Shown here piece after piece: positions 24,315 through 33,646 of a stretch of DNA of 64,000 nt (position 1 is the first letter of the stretch; each line of letters opens with the position of its first letter). Under the pieces are notes generated by a model that saw nothing but the letters and a program-made list of their open reading frames with translations, did not search any database and was not told where the DNA came from. The stretch is from Sporosarcina luteola. GTDB taxonomy: Bacteria; Bacillota; Bacilli; Bacillales_A; Planococcaceae. The DNA is taken from NCBI RefSeq assembly GCF_023715535.1, contig NZ_JAMBOI010000001.1:620001-684000 (forward strand), in the 5' to 3' direction. A program made the translations under genes and the position numbers.

Positions 24315-25049
24315 ATGAAAGTAATACCGATCGGGATTTGGGGTGGCTATCCGAAAGCAAATGAAGCGACGTCGTCATTTTTAATTGAACATGACGGGTT
24401 TCATTGCCTTGTCGACTGTGGAAGCGGTGTGCTCTCTTCCCTGCAAAACTATGTGCCACTAGAAAAGTTGGATGCCGTCGTGCTCAGCCATTATCATGCA
24501 GATCACATCGCAGACATCGGCAGCCTGCAATATAGCAGGCTCATCAATTATTATCTAGGCAAACCGTCGCCGGCATTGCCGATTTACGGTCATGATCGGG
24601 ACGATGAGAATTTTGTAAAGCTATCGTATAAAGAGCAGACGATCGGCGTAGCTATTCAGGAAACGAATATTGTCCATATCGGACCTTTTGAAGTGACATT
24701 CTGCGAAACAGTTCACCCCGTCTATTGTTTGGCAATGAAATTCACGGTGGACGGCCGTTCTGTCACGTTGACTGCGGATACGGAATGGCATGACAAGCTT
24801 GTGGATTTTGCCTGCGGGACGGATCTCTTAATTAGCGAAGCGAATTTGTACGAGGAGCATCTCGGCAAAGCACCCGGACATATGGCGGGCAGCGAGGCGG
24901 GGAAACTTGCGAAATTGGCTGGCGCAAAACGGTTGGTGCTGACGCATCTGCCTTTGCACGGCGATCTGACGGAAATCTCCGATGCGGCAAAGGAAGTTTT
25001 TGAAGGCGATGTTGAATTGGCGGTCGTTGGCAAGGCGTATGAAATTTGA
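24315..25049 (+). CDS. MBL-fold metallo-hydrolase (YhfI/RNase Z-like)
   Basis: About 244 aa. The zinc motif HYHADH is near residue 60, with further ligands in ETVHPVYCLAMKF, TADTEWHD and LVLTHLPLH, matching the small RNase Z-like (Lactamase_B_2) group that includes B. subtilis YhfI. The frame is open further upstream but GGAGGTAAGG before 24315 fixes this start. Substrate unknown. Confidence 0.82.
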   Translation: MKVIPIGIWGGYPKANEATSSFLIEHDGFHCLVDCGSGVLSSLQNYVPLEKLDAVVLSHYHADHIADIGSLQYSRLINYYLGKPSPALPIYGHDRDDENFVKLSYKEQTIGVAIQETNIVHIGPFEVTFCETVHPVYCLAMKFTVDGRSVTLTADTEWHDKLVDFACGTDLLISEANLYEEHLGKAPGHMAGSEAGKLAKLAGAKRLVLTHLPLHGDLTEISDAAKEVFEGDVELAVVGKAYEI

Positions 25050-25192
25050 TTATAGGATAAGTCCCTATTCGCAGGAGCCTCGGTATTTTCTTATCAGAGA
25101 GCTCCTGCTTGTATTCTAAATCTGCCAAGTGGATACTAACAGTATGTTACTATTAGTTACATACTAATTGGATAGGTGAGGTACTCGTTAAT

Positions 25193-26209
25193 ATGGATTC
25201 GATCGCAAATTTATTCCAGAAAAAAGGAGTTAAACGGTTTATTATTTTTGCTTTGATCATCATTATTCTGTTTAGCGTCAGAAGCATGATGAACTTGATT
25301 TTGTTAACTTTTATATTTTCATTTTTAATGAATCGCCTGGTCAATTTTACAACCAAATATGTTCGATTGAATCATAAATTGATTGTCATACTCCTCTACA
25401 CGGTGATTGTCGGTTTGCTGACTGTCAGCCTCGTCAAGTATTTGCCGATCATCACACTTGAAATCAGCCAGCTGATTAAGCAGATTACAAATTTCTCCAC
25501 ACAATCACCTGACAATCCTTTGCTCGGTTTTCTAGAGTCTGTTATCTCCAGCGAACAAATTAAGAGTTATGTAGAAAACGGTTTCTCATTTTTGCTTAAA
25601 TCGTTTACTGATATTAGTAAAACTAGTATTCAAGTGCTTCTTGCAATCATTTTGAGCTTGTTTTTCCTTCTTGAAAAACCCCGGCTGATTGAGTTCACGG
25701 TTAAGTTTAAAAACAGTAAGATTGCCCCGTTTTATTATGAAATTGAGTTTTTCGGAAAGAAATTTTCACGTACATTCGGAAAAGTGATCGAAGCGCAGTT
25801 CATCATTGCCCTCGTCAATACGTTTTTGTCCGTCATCGTCTTGATGATTCTCGGATTCCCGCAAATTATCGGATTGGCTATCATGATTTTTTTCTTAGGG
25901 CTCATTCCTGTCGCGGGCGTCATCATTTCACTGGTACCTCTGACGATTATCGGTTTTACGATTGGCGGTATTCTAACGGTCGTCTATTTGCTTATCGCCA
26001 TCATGGTCATTCATGCCATTGAAGCGTATATTTTAAATCCGAAGTTGATGTCTTCGAAAACGGATTTACCGGTATTTTATACATTCATCGTCCTCATCTT
26101 TTCGCAGAACTTCTTCGGCGTCTGGGGATTGATCATCGGGATTCCAGTGTTTGTCTTCCTACTGGACATACTCGACGTGACAGACAAAGAACCGGAACAG
26201 CTACCCTAA
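25193..26209 (+). CDS. AI-2E family transporter (PerM/YtvI-like)
   Basis: 338 aa with about seven membrane helices: two at the N-terminus (FIIFALIIIILFSV, LILLTFIFSFLMN), a soluble middle part with QLIKQITNFS, and a C-terminal helix cluster containing FFLGLIPVAGVIISLVPLTI and EAYILNPKLMSSKTDLP, the family's most conserved segment. Members export small molecules or Na+/H+; the name AI-2 exporter is not secure. Ends at a bidirectional terminator. Confidence 0.85.
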   Translation: MDSIANLFQKKGVKRFIIFALIIIILFSVRSMMNLILLTFIFSFLMNRLVNFTTKYVRLNHKLIVILLYTVIVGLLTVSLVKYLPIITLEISQLIKQITNFSTQSPDNPLLGFLESVISSEQIKSYVENGFSFLLKSFTDISKTSIQVLLAIILSLFFLLEKPRLIEFTVKFKNSKIAPFYYEIEFFGKKFSRTFGKVIEAQFIIALVNTFLSVIVLMILGFPQIIGLAIMIFFLGLIPVAGVIISLVPLTIIGFTIGGILTVVYLLIAIMVIHAIEAYILNPKLMSSKTDLPVFYTFIVLIFSQNFFGVWGLIIGIPVFVFLLDILDVTDKEPEQLP

Positions 26210-26277
26210 TGTAAATAGGCAAGTTCCGCTGTTCGCAATTTACATTGATGGACATGATCACAGGTTCTACAAGCACC

Positions 26278-26315
26278 AAAAAGCCGGTAGTATGGCAGCT
26301 ACCGGCTTGTTTTTA
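26278..26315. terminator. Bidirectional terminator
   Basis: Stem AAGCCGGTAG/CTACCGGCTT with A-run before and T-run after, between the convergent transporter and PepSY genes. Confidence 0.85.
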
Positions 26316-26350
26316 TGTTTTTATGTTTTTATGTTTTTATGTTTAATGTT
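26309..26350. repeat. 9-bp microsatellite (GTTTTTATGT type, about 4 copies)
   Basis: The T-run of the terminator passes into four tandem copies of a 9-bp TTTTTATGT unit. A likely slippage product. Confidence 0.8.
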
Positions 26351-26372
26351 TTCGACAAATTTACTCAGTTAT

Positions 26373-27221
26373 TCAGTCATCATCCCGTTCAAAGGAAAGG
26401 ATGGCGCCTGTGAAGGCATCGATATCCAACTCGTACTCAATGTCGCCGTCTTCCATCTCAATTTCATAGACATTGTCATCCAGCTCGAAGTCAGTTACAA
26501 CGCCGCTTGCATGTTGCTTGGCAATCGCGATCACTTGCTCTTTCGTAAGCATCGTCTTCTTGTTCGATTGCTTGTCGTCAACCAACTTCACAGCCTTTTT
26601 TTCCGTTGTCGGTTCGACGACTTTCAATGTAGAAGCCGCAACTTTTTCAGTTTGCACCTTTACTTGATTTTGCGGCTGCACTTTCACTTCTTTTTTCGTG
26701 CTTTGGTAACGTTCTTTTTCAAATTCCAAGAACTCGCCTGTTACAGCATCCAGTTCGATTTCGTATTTGAATTCGCCGTCTCTCATTTCGATATCATATT
26801 CTTTACGACCGTCATCCTCATCCAATTCGATTTCTTTCACTGTGCCGGATGCCCGCTTTTTTGCAATGGCGATCGCTTCCTCTTTCGTCAGCAGTTTGTC
26901 GGATTTCACTTGCTTGTGGTTCTTATCCGATTCTTTTTCAAACTTGATGATTTCGCCCGTTACTGCGTCAACTTCTAGATCGTACTCATACTTTCCATCT
27001 TTCAAGTCGACATCGAAATGATACCGGCCATCGTCTCTATCCAATTCGATTTCCGTCACGATGCCGCCTTTCACTTTTTCCGTAGCAACCTGCTTCGCTT
27101 CTTGCAATGAAATCATTTTCTCTGCCTGCTTCGCAACACTTGGAACCGAGTCCTCCGCTAACGCAACACCACCGATAGCTAATACTCCTGCCACTGCAGG
27201 AATCAACATCCATTTTTTCAT
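26373..27221 (-). CDS. Secreted protein with three PepSY repeats
   Basis: 282 aa with a signal peptide (MLIPAVAGVLAIGGVALA). Three PepSY units follow, each of the form EAKQVATEKVKGGIVTEIEL or EAIAIAKKRASGTVKEIEL plus YEYDLEVDAVTGEIIKFEK; they are centred near residues 40-100, 110-170 and 215-280, the last two split by a Gln/Val-rich linker. PepSY proteins act as periplasmic or wall-facing inhibitors or sensors. Together with the next PepSY gene and the two-component system it resembles ykoI next to ykoGH of Bacillus subtilis. Confidence 0.82.
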   Translation of the reverse strand: MKKWMLIPAVAGVLAIGGVALAEDSVPSVAKQAEKMISLQEAKQVATEKVKGGIVTEIELDRDDGRYHFDVDLKDGKYEYDLEVDAVTGEIIKFEKESDKNHKQVKSDKLLTKEEAIAIAKKRASGTVKEIELDEDDGRKEYDIEMRDGEFKYEIELDAVTGEFLEFEKERYQSTKKEVKVQPQNQVKVQTEKVAASTLKVVEPTTEKKAVKLVDDKQSNKKTMLTKEQVIAIAKQHASGVVTDFELDDNVYEIEMEDGDIEYELDIDAFTGAILSFERDDD

Positions 27222-27317
27222 GTTTGTTTTCCTCCTTTATGTTCTACCTTCATACTACCTCGTGAAGATGAGAGGACATTGAGAGGAATATTAGAGTTTG
27301 ATGAGAGAATCAATTAC

Positions 27318-28034
27318 TTAATCATCCCAAGTGACAGTCAATACTTTGCCTGAAATCGCATGGATTTGATACGTGACTTCATCCATGTCATCCTCTGTAT
27401 CGATTTCAATTTGCACTAAATAATAGCCGCCTTCTGATGAATTAACAAAATCCACATCATCGACTTCGCCAATCGTGCCGGCCGGCAATTGACCTAAGCC
27501 AATTTTCATTGCCTGCTGTTCAGAGATGAGGACTGTCTTCTGCGGTTTCTCCTGCTTAGTTGGCTTGGATTTCTCAGGTGCCTTGTTTACATTCGGCTTT
27601 GGCACTTCCGTTTTACTATCCGCCTTAGCATCCGCTTTGTCATCCACCTCTTCCTTCACATCGCTATCCGCTTTATTCGATTCATTTGGTGATGCTTCGG
27701 CAACTGGAGGATGCTCACCTTCGCCTGTCCCTACCACCGTATCAGTTTCAGACGACTCTTTCGTCTGGATAAGCGAAAGAACTTTTCCTGATCCTGCGTC
27801 GACTTCCACAGCGTATTCTGCTCCTAATCTCGATACTTTCGCTTTATATACAGATCCATCCAACATAAGATCTTTGACTTCTCCATCGTAGATCATCGCC
27901 AATTGGGAACGGATTTCCTGTTCCGGCAAAGCTTCAGCCTTCGTCAGCTTTCCTGATGTGTACAGCTGTCCTGCTACGACAATGATGATCGTCAAGACAA
28001 TCGGGATGAACCAAGGTTTTTTCCATATGTTCAT
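27318..28034 (-). CDS. Membrane-anchored two-PepSY-domain protein
   Basis: About 238 aa. ATG at 28034 follows AAGGAGG. One N-terminal membrane anchor (PWFIPIVLTIIIVVAGQLY) leads to a PepSY-like domain (EIRSQLAMIYDGEVKDLML, YAVEVDAGSGKVLSL), a long charged Glu/Lys/Pro linker, and a second PepSY domain (KIGLGQLPAGTIGEVDDVDF, YQIHAISGKVLTV). It lies 40 bp downstream of the histidine kinase and is probably cotranscribed; a role in modulating the kinase is a guess from gene order. Confidence 0.72.
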   Translation of the reverse strand: MNIWKKPWFIPIVLTIIIVVAGQLYTSGKLTKAEALPEQEIRSQLAMIYDGEVKDLMLDGSVYKAKVSRLGAEYAVEVDAGSGKVLSLIQTKESSETDTVVGTGEGEHPPVAEASPNESNKADSDVKEEVDDKADAKADSKTEVPKPNVNKAPEKSKPTKQEKPQKTVLISEQQAMKIGLGQLPAGTIGEVDDVDFVNSSEGGYYLVQIEIDTEDDMDEVTYQIHAISGKVLTVTWDD

Positions 28035-28073
28035 GTAAAAAATCCTCCTTTCTTTCATCTTACTGCCCCAACA

Positions 28074-29438
28074 TTAAAACTCCCTGAGAACTTTTCTGTT
28101 TTTCGGAATTAAAACTCGGATGACAGTTCCCATGTCGACGACACTTTCAATTGTCAAGGTTGCTCCAAGTCCGTCGGTAATCTCCTTGGCAATGGAGAGT
28201 CCCAACCCGGTTCCGCCCGTCTTACGGCTTCGGTCAGACTCCACCCTGTAGAAACGGTCAAAAATATGCGGCAAGTCTGATTGTGGAATCCCTTTACCAT
28301 AATCCTTCACGGTGATTTCCACTTCGTCCTGCAGGTCTTCGATGGAAGTGAATATTTCCCCGTCGCTATATTTCCTTGCATTGTCGAGGAGAATGAACAA
28401 TAGCTGCTTTACAAACTTCCCATCCGTTTCAACGATTGCCGGACCATCCGCTTCAATAATGATTTCCCGGCCGTATGCTTGCCTCAACGGCTTGACCGCC
28501 GCCTCAAGCAAAGGAGTCAAATCGACTTGTCCGAATTCAAACGCTTGAGAACCGCTGCTTTTCGCCAAGTCGAGCATTTGCGCAATCATCTCCTTCATCC
28601 TGCCCGTCTCGGAGATAATCGCATTCAGCGCCTCATCGACGACTTCCCGGTTTTCAAACCCTCGCCTTACCAACAACCGGGAGTAGCTCTCAATAACGGT
28701 CAAAGGCGTTTTTAATTCATGGGAAGCGTTCGAGACAAACTGCTCCTGCTTCATATAGTTCTGTTCCAACTGCTCCATCATCTCATTGAACGTCCGCTCC
28801 ATTTGCGCAAGCTCATCATTTCCATTCACAACGCCGGTCATCTTTTCATATGTACCCGATTGCCGGCTCCTGTTCATCGCAATTATGAGATTCTCAATAG
28901 GCTGGGTGACAATCCTGCCGAGCGTCATACTGGATAAGGTGATCGGAATCATCGCAAATGTTGTGACGCCAATCAGGACATACTTCAGGACTCGCATATT
29001 TTCCTCGACATCTGTCAGCAATTGCGTCATCTTCATTGTGACGACTTCACCTGTCGGCCATACAATCGGCATCGAGATGGATAATGCTTCAGTACCCTCG
29101 AATTGGTCGATTGTAAATGAATTGCCCGGATTCACATGGCCATCGACCTTCCCGAGTCCAGCTAAAGATTGAACATTGATGAGCGGTTTGTTGTTGTTGT
29201 CAATGATGGAGATTGCGCCATTCGCTGGTATGAATGCCCGCAACACCATGCCCGCATCCGCTTCCGTCTCCAATTTGCTCAACTCCGCGGTAAGCTCTTT
29301 CGCCCGGCCGAGCAGCTGTTCATATTCCGTATTATGCGACATCCTTTCGAAAAGAAAATAGATGAGGATTGTCGCCAGCATGAGAAGAATGAACATTAAC
29401 AAGGTCGAAAAGACATGAATCTTCTGCTTAAGTTTCAT
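28074..29438 (-). CDS. Sensor histidine kinase (YkoH-like)
   Basis: 454 aa. Two membrane helices (about 10-30 and 150-172) flank an extracellular sensor region, followed by HAMP, a HisKA domain with the phospho-acceptor His in VSNASHELKTPLTVIESY and a HATPase domain with N, G1 and G2 boxes (LLDNARKYSD, VKDYGKGIP, GGTGLGLSIAKEI). It overlaps the response regulator gene by 11 bp. The pairing with PepSY genes matches B. subtilis ykoGHI; signal unknown. Confidence 0.88.
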   Translation of the reverse strand: MKLKQKIHVFSTLLMFILLMLATILIYFLFERMSHNTEYEQLLGRAKELTAELSKLETEADAGMVLRAFIPANGAISIIDNNNKPLINVQSLAGLGKVDGHVNPGNSFTIDQFEGTEALSISMPIVWPTGEVVTMKMTQLLTDVEENMRVLKYVLIGVTTFAMIPITLSSMTLGRIVTQPIENLIIAMNRSRQSGTYEKMTGVVNGNDELAQMERTFNEMMEQLEQNYMKQEQFVSNASHELKTPLTVIESYSRLLVRRGFENREVVDEALNAIISETGRMKEMIAQMLDLAKSSGSQAFEFGQVDLTPLLEAAVKPLRQAYGREIIIEADGPAIVETDGKFVKQLLFILLDNARKYSDGEIFTSIEDLQDEVEITVKDYGKGIPQSDLPHIFDRFYRVESDRSRKTGGTGLGLSIAKEITDGLGATLTIESVVDMGTVIRVLIPKNRKVLREF

Positions 29439-30138
29439 GGACTGGTTCCTTCAATGCATACCCGACGCCACGGACCGTTTGAATAAGGGAAGGTTCGTTC
29501 CGTTGTTCGATTTTCTTCCGGACATATCGGATATAGACGTCCACTACGTTCGTATCGCCGTAATAGTCAAAGCCCCACACCGCATCAAGCAGCTGTTCCC
29601 GTGATAGCACTTGATTCGGATGCCGTATCAAATGAAGCAATAAATCATATTCCCTCGGCGTCAAATCGATGGATTCGCCGTTCCGCTTCACTTCACGGGA
29701 CTGCTCATGGATCGATAATCCGGCGAACTCATGAAGGAATTCATCTTTCCCGGCAACCTTCTTTTGAGAAGTGCGTATCGCCGATCGGATGCGGGCAAGC
29801 AATTCATCAATTTCAAAAGGCTTCGTGACATAATCATTCGCTCCCAAGTCGAGCCCCGTCACTTTATCTTCCACATCGCTTTTCGCTGTCAATAAAATAA
29901 CGGGCGTGCCATCTTCCGCCGCTCGGATCCTCCGCAGCACGTCCAATCCATTCATGCCAGGCAGCATGAGATCCAACAACACTAGATCCCACTCTTGCTC
30001 TCTGAACTTGATAAGGCCGTCCGTCCCCGTATGCGCGACGCCAACCGAATATCCTTCAAACTCAAGCTCCAATTGAAGAACACGCGCAATTGCTTCTTCA
30101 TCTTCAATAATCAATACTTGCTCACTCAAGTTCTTCAC
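29428..30138 (-). CDS. OmpR-family response regulator (YkoG-like)
   Basis: 236 aa: receiver domain with phospho-Asp in DLVLLDLMLPGMNG and Lys in LLTAKSDVED, then an OmpR-type winged helix (REYDLLLHLIRHPNQVLSREQLL, VDVYIRYVRKKIE). It should control the PepSY genes and itself. The GTG at 30138 has only a weak ribosome binding site. Confidence 0.88.
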   Translation of the reverse strand: MKNLSEQVLIIEDEEAIARVLQLELEFEGYSVGVAHTGTDGLIKFREQEWDLVLLDLMLPGMNGLDVLRRIRAAEDGTPVILLTAKSDVEDKVTGLDLGANDYVTKPFEIDELLARIRSAIRTSQKKVAGKDEFLHEFAGLSIHEQSREVKRNGESIDLTPREYDLLLHLIRHPNQVLSREQLLDAVWGFDYYGDTNVVDVYIRYVRKKIEQRNEPSLIQTVRGVGYALKEPVHET

Positions 30139-30181
30139 CGCCGTTTTTTCTTTAGTGTAGCAGAAGACTGTTTTAGAGAAT

Positions 30182-30207
30182 AAAAAAACGACCCGTGGAA
30201 GAGTCGT
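30182..30207 (-). terminator. Terminator after uppP
   Basis: On the minus strand ACGAC/GTCGT with a 10-base loop is followed by TTTTTTTA, 9 bp past the uppP stop. Confidence 0.65.
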
Positions 30208-30215
30208 AAACGTTC

Positions 30216-31043
30216 TTATAAAAATACGATTGCCGCTAAGACGATTGCTAGGAAAATTCTATAGATCGCAAATGGTACAAGTTTGATTTTCGAAACAAGC
30301 TGTAGGAAGAAGCGAATCGAAATGAGTGCGAAAACAAATGCGCTTATAAACCCGACGATATAAAACGATAGGTAATCCATCGACATATCTTCCCAGTTTT
30401 TCAGAACCGAGACAAGGCTCGCACCTGCCATGATTGGCACCGCCATAATGAACGTGAAGTCCGCTGCGGTCCTGTGGTTCATTCCAAACAAAACTCCGCC
30501 CGAGATCGTTGCGCCTGAACGTGAAAATCCTGGCCATAACGATAAACATTGAACAAGCCCCACAGTGAATGCCTGACGATATGTAATCTGGTCTAACGTT
30601 TGGACTTTCGGTCTTTTTGGTCCGAATTTGTCTGCCGCAATCATGAGAATGGCTCCCGCGACAAGTGCGACAATAACGGTTTCCGTTCTGAATAAATAAT
30701 CATCGATCAAGTCTTTAAATGCAAATCCAAGAACGACTGCTGGCAGCATGCCGACGATGACGTGCATCAGATTGAAACGGCTTGTCATTTTCTTTCCATC
30801 GATCTTATACAGGCCAACCAAGCTGAGCAACCTTTTCCAGAACACGACGACAACCGCTAAAATCGATCCGAGTTGGATAACGATTTTAAAGGTGTTGGCG
30901 GGATATTTTCCAAGGAACTCCTCCGTCTTCAACCATATATCGTCAACAATAATGAGATGGCCTGTCGAGGAGACCGGTGCAAATTCCGTCATCCCTTCCA
31001 CAAAACCGAGGATCAACGCCTTTACTAATTCAAATAAATCCAT
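30216..31043 (-). CDS. uppP: Undecaprenyl-diphosphatase
   Basis: 275 aa multi-spanning BacA/UppP protein. The catalytic N-terminal motif LILGFVEGMTEFAPVSSTGH and the second motif GFSRSGATISGGVLFGMN are complete. It recycles undecaprenyl pyrophosphate for wall synthesis at the outer membrane face and gives bacitracin tolerance. It is 3 bp downstream of the DedA gene, so the two form a lipid-carrier operon. Confidence 0.93.
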   Translation of the reverse strand: MDLFELVKALILGFVEGMTEFAPVSSTGHLIIVDDIWLKTEEFLGKYPANTFKIVIQLGSILAVVVVFWKRLLSLVGLYKIDGKKMTSRFNLMHVIVGMLPAVVLGFAFKDLIDDYLFRTETVIVALVAGAILMIAADKFGPKRPKVQTLDQITYRQAFTVGLVQCLSLWPGFSRSGATISGGVLFGMNHRTAADFTFIMAVPIMAGASLVSVLKNWEDMSMDYLSFYIVGFISAFVFALISIRFFLQLVSKIKLVPFAIYRIFLAIVLAAIVFL

Positions 31044-31046
31044 CCA

Positions 31047-31658
31047 CTAAGCCCTCTTTCTGCGGAAACGGATGTATCCAATACAAACCACAATTCCGCC
31101 AATTGCTAATATCACATATACAATGTTTGAATAGAAGTCCATATAATGGACAATCGATTCCCAGTTTTCACCGACCTTAAACCCTATTGTAACAAGAATG
31201 GTGTTCCAAATGAAGCTCCCGAGAGTTGTCAAAAATAGAAACAGCGGAAAATTCATATGCGACATCCCTGCAGGCACCGAAATCAGACTACGGACGAGCG
31301 GGACGAGTCGGCAAAAGAATACTGTCCAAGGACCGTATTTATCAAACCAAGCATCAGCTCTCCTCAAATCTTTCTTCGATAAGCGCAGCCAGCGTCCCCG
31401 CCGCTCCACAAATTTCTCAAGTCGCTCCACATCAATGAGCAAGCCGATGCTGTATAGAACCATCGCCCCCACGACCGAGCCAATTGTAGCGGCGATAATT
31501 ACGCCTGTTTTCGTCATCATTGTAAAACCCGTTGCGAAACCACTGAAGGTCAAAATGATCTCAGAAGGAATCGGAGGGAATATATTTTCTATGAACAGTA
31601 GAAAGAACACTCCAAAATAGCCGTTCTCCCCTATGAACTCCGTTATCCAATTTTCCAT
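31047..31658 (-). CDS. DedA family membrane protein
   Basis: 203 aa, about five membrane segments. The DedA signature is seen: IENIFPPIPSEIILTFSG near residue 25-42, and FFCRLVPLVRSLISVPAGM (the F/YxRFxPxxRxxxxxxAG motif) near 110. DedA/DedA-like proteins are proposed lipid scramblases or undecaprenyl-phosphate translocases. Cotranscription with uppP fits a shared role in the undecaprenyl carrier cycle. Confidence 0.85.
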   Translation of the reverse strand: MENWITEFIGENGYFGVFFLLFIENIFPPIPSEIILTFSGFATGFTMMTKTGVIIAATIGSVVGAMVLYSIGLLIDVERLEKFVERRGRWLRLSKKDLRRADAWFDKYGPWTVFFCRLVPLVRSLISVPAGMSHMNFPLFLFLTTLGSFIWNTILVTIGFKVGENWESIVHYMDFYSNIVYVILAIGGIVVCIGYIRFRRKRA

Positions 31659-31785
31659 GGCACTCTCCCTGATTGTAAAAATTCATACATATGTCAATTG
31701 TATCTGACGCTGACATCCACTTATAGGTTCCAACCTGCCCTGATGGATTGTACGTTAGAAAAATGCAGAGTATGAATGTGAATGT

Positions 31786-31894
31786 AGTGGATAAGTTCGT
31801 AAAAATCGACTTATGCACCGAAAATTGTGGGTAAGATTGTTTATATGTTTATAATTTCTGAAAAAATGGCGTTTTTGAATGAATATTATCCACA
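31786..31894. other. Cluster of DnaA-box-like 9-mers
   Basis: One perfect TTATCCACA (31886-31894, +) and two single-mismatch boxes on the minus strand (TTATCCACT at 31786-31794 and TTACCCACA at 31826-31834) within about 110 bp of gene-free DNA upstream of the dedA gene. The other sequence between 31659 and 31980 is AT-rich and shows no gene. Confidence 0.5.
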
Positions 31895-31901
31895 TGTGAA
31901 T

Positions 31902-31948
31902 AAAAAAACACCCGAATGCTAGTCTTATCCCCAGCTCCGGGTGCTTTT
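31902..31948 (-). terminator. Terminator of the DUF4139 gene
   Basis: On the minus strand CACCCG/CGGGTG spans a 23-base loop and ends in TTTTTTTA, about 35 bp after the gene. Confidence 0.6.
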
Positions 31949-31980
31949 CCACATATAAGCATAGCACGAATTGCTATTCG

Positions 31981-33264
31981 TTAGAAACCAATTGTTCTTC
32001 TCGCAGATCGGTCGTGTCGGATTGTGAACTTCACTTTCTCCTCGACATTCACAGGAACATGGACAGGCAGCAGAATCTTATCGCGTTTCTTCTGCCATTC
32101 ATGTGTCGATTCATCCACAGTCCATAAGTGGCCGGGTACCGGTTGGCGGATAACCGCTTCGACCGGAGTGCTTTTCGTATTGCAAATGCTGTATTCGTAT
32201 TCGGTATACTCGTATCCGCCTTCTTTGTATTTGCCCGTTTTTTTCGCTTTCACTTCGATGTCGCAAGCTTCTCCCGATTTCAAACGGACTTTTTCATTCA
32301 CTTCCGTATGCTTAATTGCGTATTCACCGATGAATTCCGCACTGCCATCATCCGGGTTCGTCCGGTACATCTTAAAAACGCCAGCCGGCAACGGAATGCC
32401 GAGACCGTTCTCCGCCGTATTATCGAATTCGATGAAGATATCAGGATTCGAAGTCTGTTCATTGATTTCATAAATAATGCGCGCTTTTGAATTGGAGGAT
32501 GACAGAAGCCGCAGCTGTTTCTGTTGGCGGTCTTCCAAGTCGATTGCCTTCGGGAATGTGTACGTATGGAAATCGGAAAACGCTTCTGTCTTCTTCTTTT
32601 CTCGCCTCGATAGCTCAGCGCTCTTCTCTTCGTTTTCATTGCCCGCTTTGTTTAGTGTCCCGGAAATTAGGCGAAGTTTCGCATCTCTGAAAGAGACGCC
32701 GGAATAATTCTTCATCGCCAGCCAACCCGACATGTCAAAACGATCGCCATGCATGGATATGACATAATCCGCTTCCCATGTAACACCACCCGTCAAATAC
32801 GATACACAAACTTCATTGCTTCGCTGCTCGGCTACTTTCCAGACGAGTGTCGGCTCCACATGATTCCCGCCTTCAATTTCCGGGAATCGCAGCTCACCTT
32901 TCGGATTGATGATCATTTCCTTCGTTTCAACGTCTTGCATAACAACCGGCCCATTCCCGCGCAGCAACGTGTATGCCCGATCTTGTTTGGTGTACGGATC
33001 TTTGATAATTAATTGACGACCGAGATATTTTTCAAAAATCCTCAACTCATCCATTAGGTCATATTCATACACAAGCTCCGATACATCCACCCCTTCAACG
33101 ATGATGGAATCAGGCTTCAATTTCCTTGCCACCCCGACAAAGTGGACCTCGTCATTTTCTGCAAACTGTGGAATGGAACGTGTATCTTTCACCAGCGCAA
33201 AACCATCATTGTAAACAGTAAGGGAACAAGCTGTCGTCTCGGATTTCGGAATTCTGTTCAGCAT
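31981..33264 (-). CDS. DUF4139 domain-containing protein
   Basis: About 427 aa, no signal peptide or membrane segment. ATG at 33264 follows TAGGAGG. The N-terminus (SLTVYNDGFALVKDTRSI, LKPDSIIVEG) and the later VSYLTGGVTWEADYVISM match the DUF4139/mucoidy-inhibitor-A-like pattern, where repeated beta-sandwich strands dominate; the C-terminus ends VKFTIRHDRSARRTIGF. Function unknown. Single-gene unit. Confidence 0.75.
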   Translation of the reverse strand: MLNRIPKSETTACSLTVYNDGFALVKDTRSIPQFAENDEVHFVGVARKLKPDSIIVEGVDVSELVYEYDLMDELRIFEKYLGRQLIIKDPYTKQDRAYTLLRGNGPVVMQDVETKEMIINPKGELRFPEIEGGNHVEPTLVWKVAEQRSNEVCVSYLTGGVTWEADYVISMHGDRFDMSGWLAMKNYSGVSFRDAKLRLISGTLNKAGNENEEKSAELSRREKKKTEAFSDFHTYTFPKAIDLEDRQQKQLRLLSSSNSKARIIYEINEQTSNPDIFIEFDNTAENGLGIPLPAGVFKMYRTNPDDGSAEFIGEYAIKHTEVNEKVRLKSGEACDIEVKAKKTGKYKEGGYEYTEYEYSICNTKSTPVEAVIRQPVPGHLWTVDESTHEWQKKRDKILLPVHVPVNVEEKVKFTIRHDRSARRTIGF

Positions 33265-33371
33265 ATTAAAACCTCCTATGTGATTGAACATTCCTCTGGG
33301 CGTTCCATAATTATGCTCCCTATACGCTATTCCCTTTTCTGGTCGAATTAATGCGGTGGGGCGGAATAAAG

Positions 33372-33582
33372 TTTATCACCGACTTGTGGGGCGATATCAC
33401 CACTTAGAAGTGAGTTATCACCGTTCGCGACCACTTTATCACCACTTAGACAGAGTTTATCACCGCTCAGAAGAGGTTTATCACCGCTCAGCCATAGTTA
33501 CCACCGATTCGAGGGTGTTTACCACCGTTGCAAAGCACTTTACCACCGCTGCTCCCGCAGTTACCACCGATTCGTCATAAAT
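33372..33582 (+). repeat. 21-bp tandem array, TTTATCACCG / TTACCACCGATTC family (10 units)
   Basis: Ten units spaced 21 bp (one 20 bp) from 33372; early units read TTTATCACC(A/G)CTT, later ones TTACCACCG(A/T)TTC, showing gradual drift along one array. It fills the gap between the acyl-CoA ligase terminator and the DUF4139 gene. Confidence 0.9.
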
Positions 33583-33608
33583 ATGGGGATTCCGCTAGAA
33601 AACGCCAT

Positions 33609-33640
33609 CAAAAAACCACCCGCTGTCAAAAGCGAGTGGC
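33609..33640 (-). terminator. Terminator of the acyl-CoA oxidation operon
   Basis: On the minus strand GTGG and AGCG arms pair with CCAC and CGCT around a short loop, followed by TTTTTT. The repeat array begins beyond it. Confidence 0.75.
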
Positions 33641-33646
33641 ACCTTA

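Noticed and set aside
25050..25192. GCAGGAGC/GCTCCTGC hairpin as a terminator of the MBL gene
   Set aside because: The stem is perfect but the loop is over 20 bases and the T-run is weak, so I did not list it as a feature.
31788..31894. Chromosome origin oriC
   Set aside because: DnaA-like boxes are too few and no dnaA, dnaN, AT-rich unwinding trio or other origin genes are nearby.
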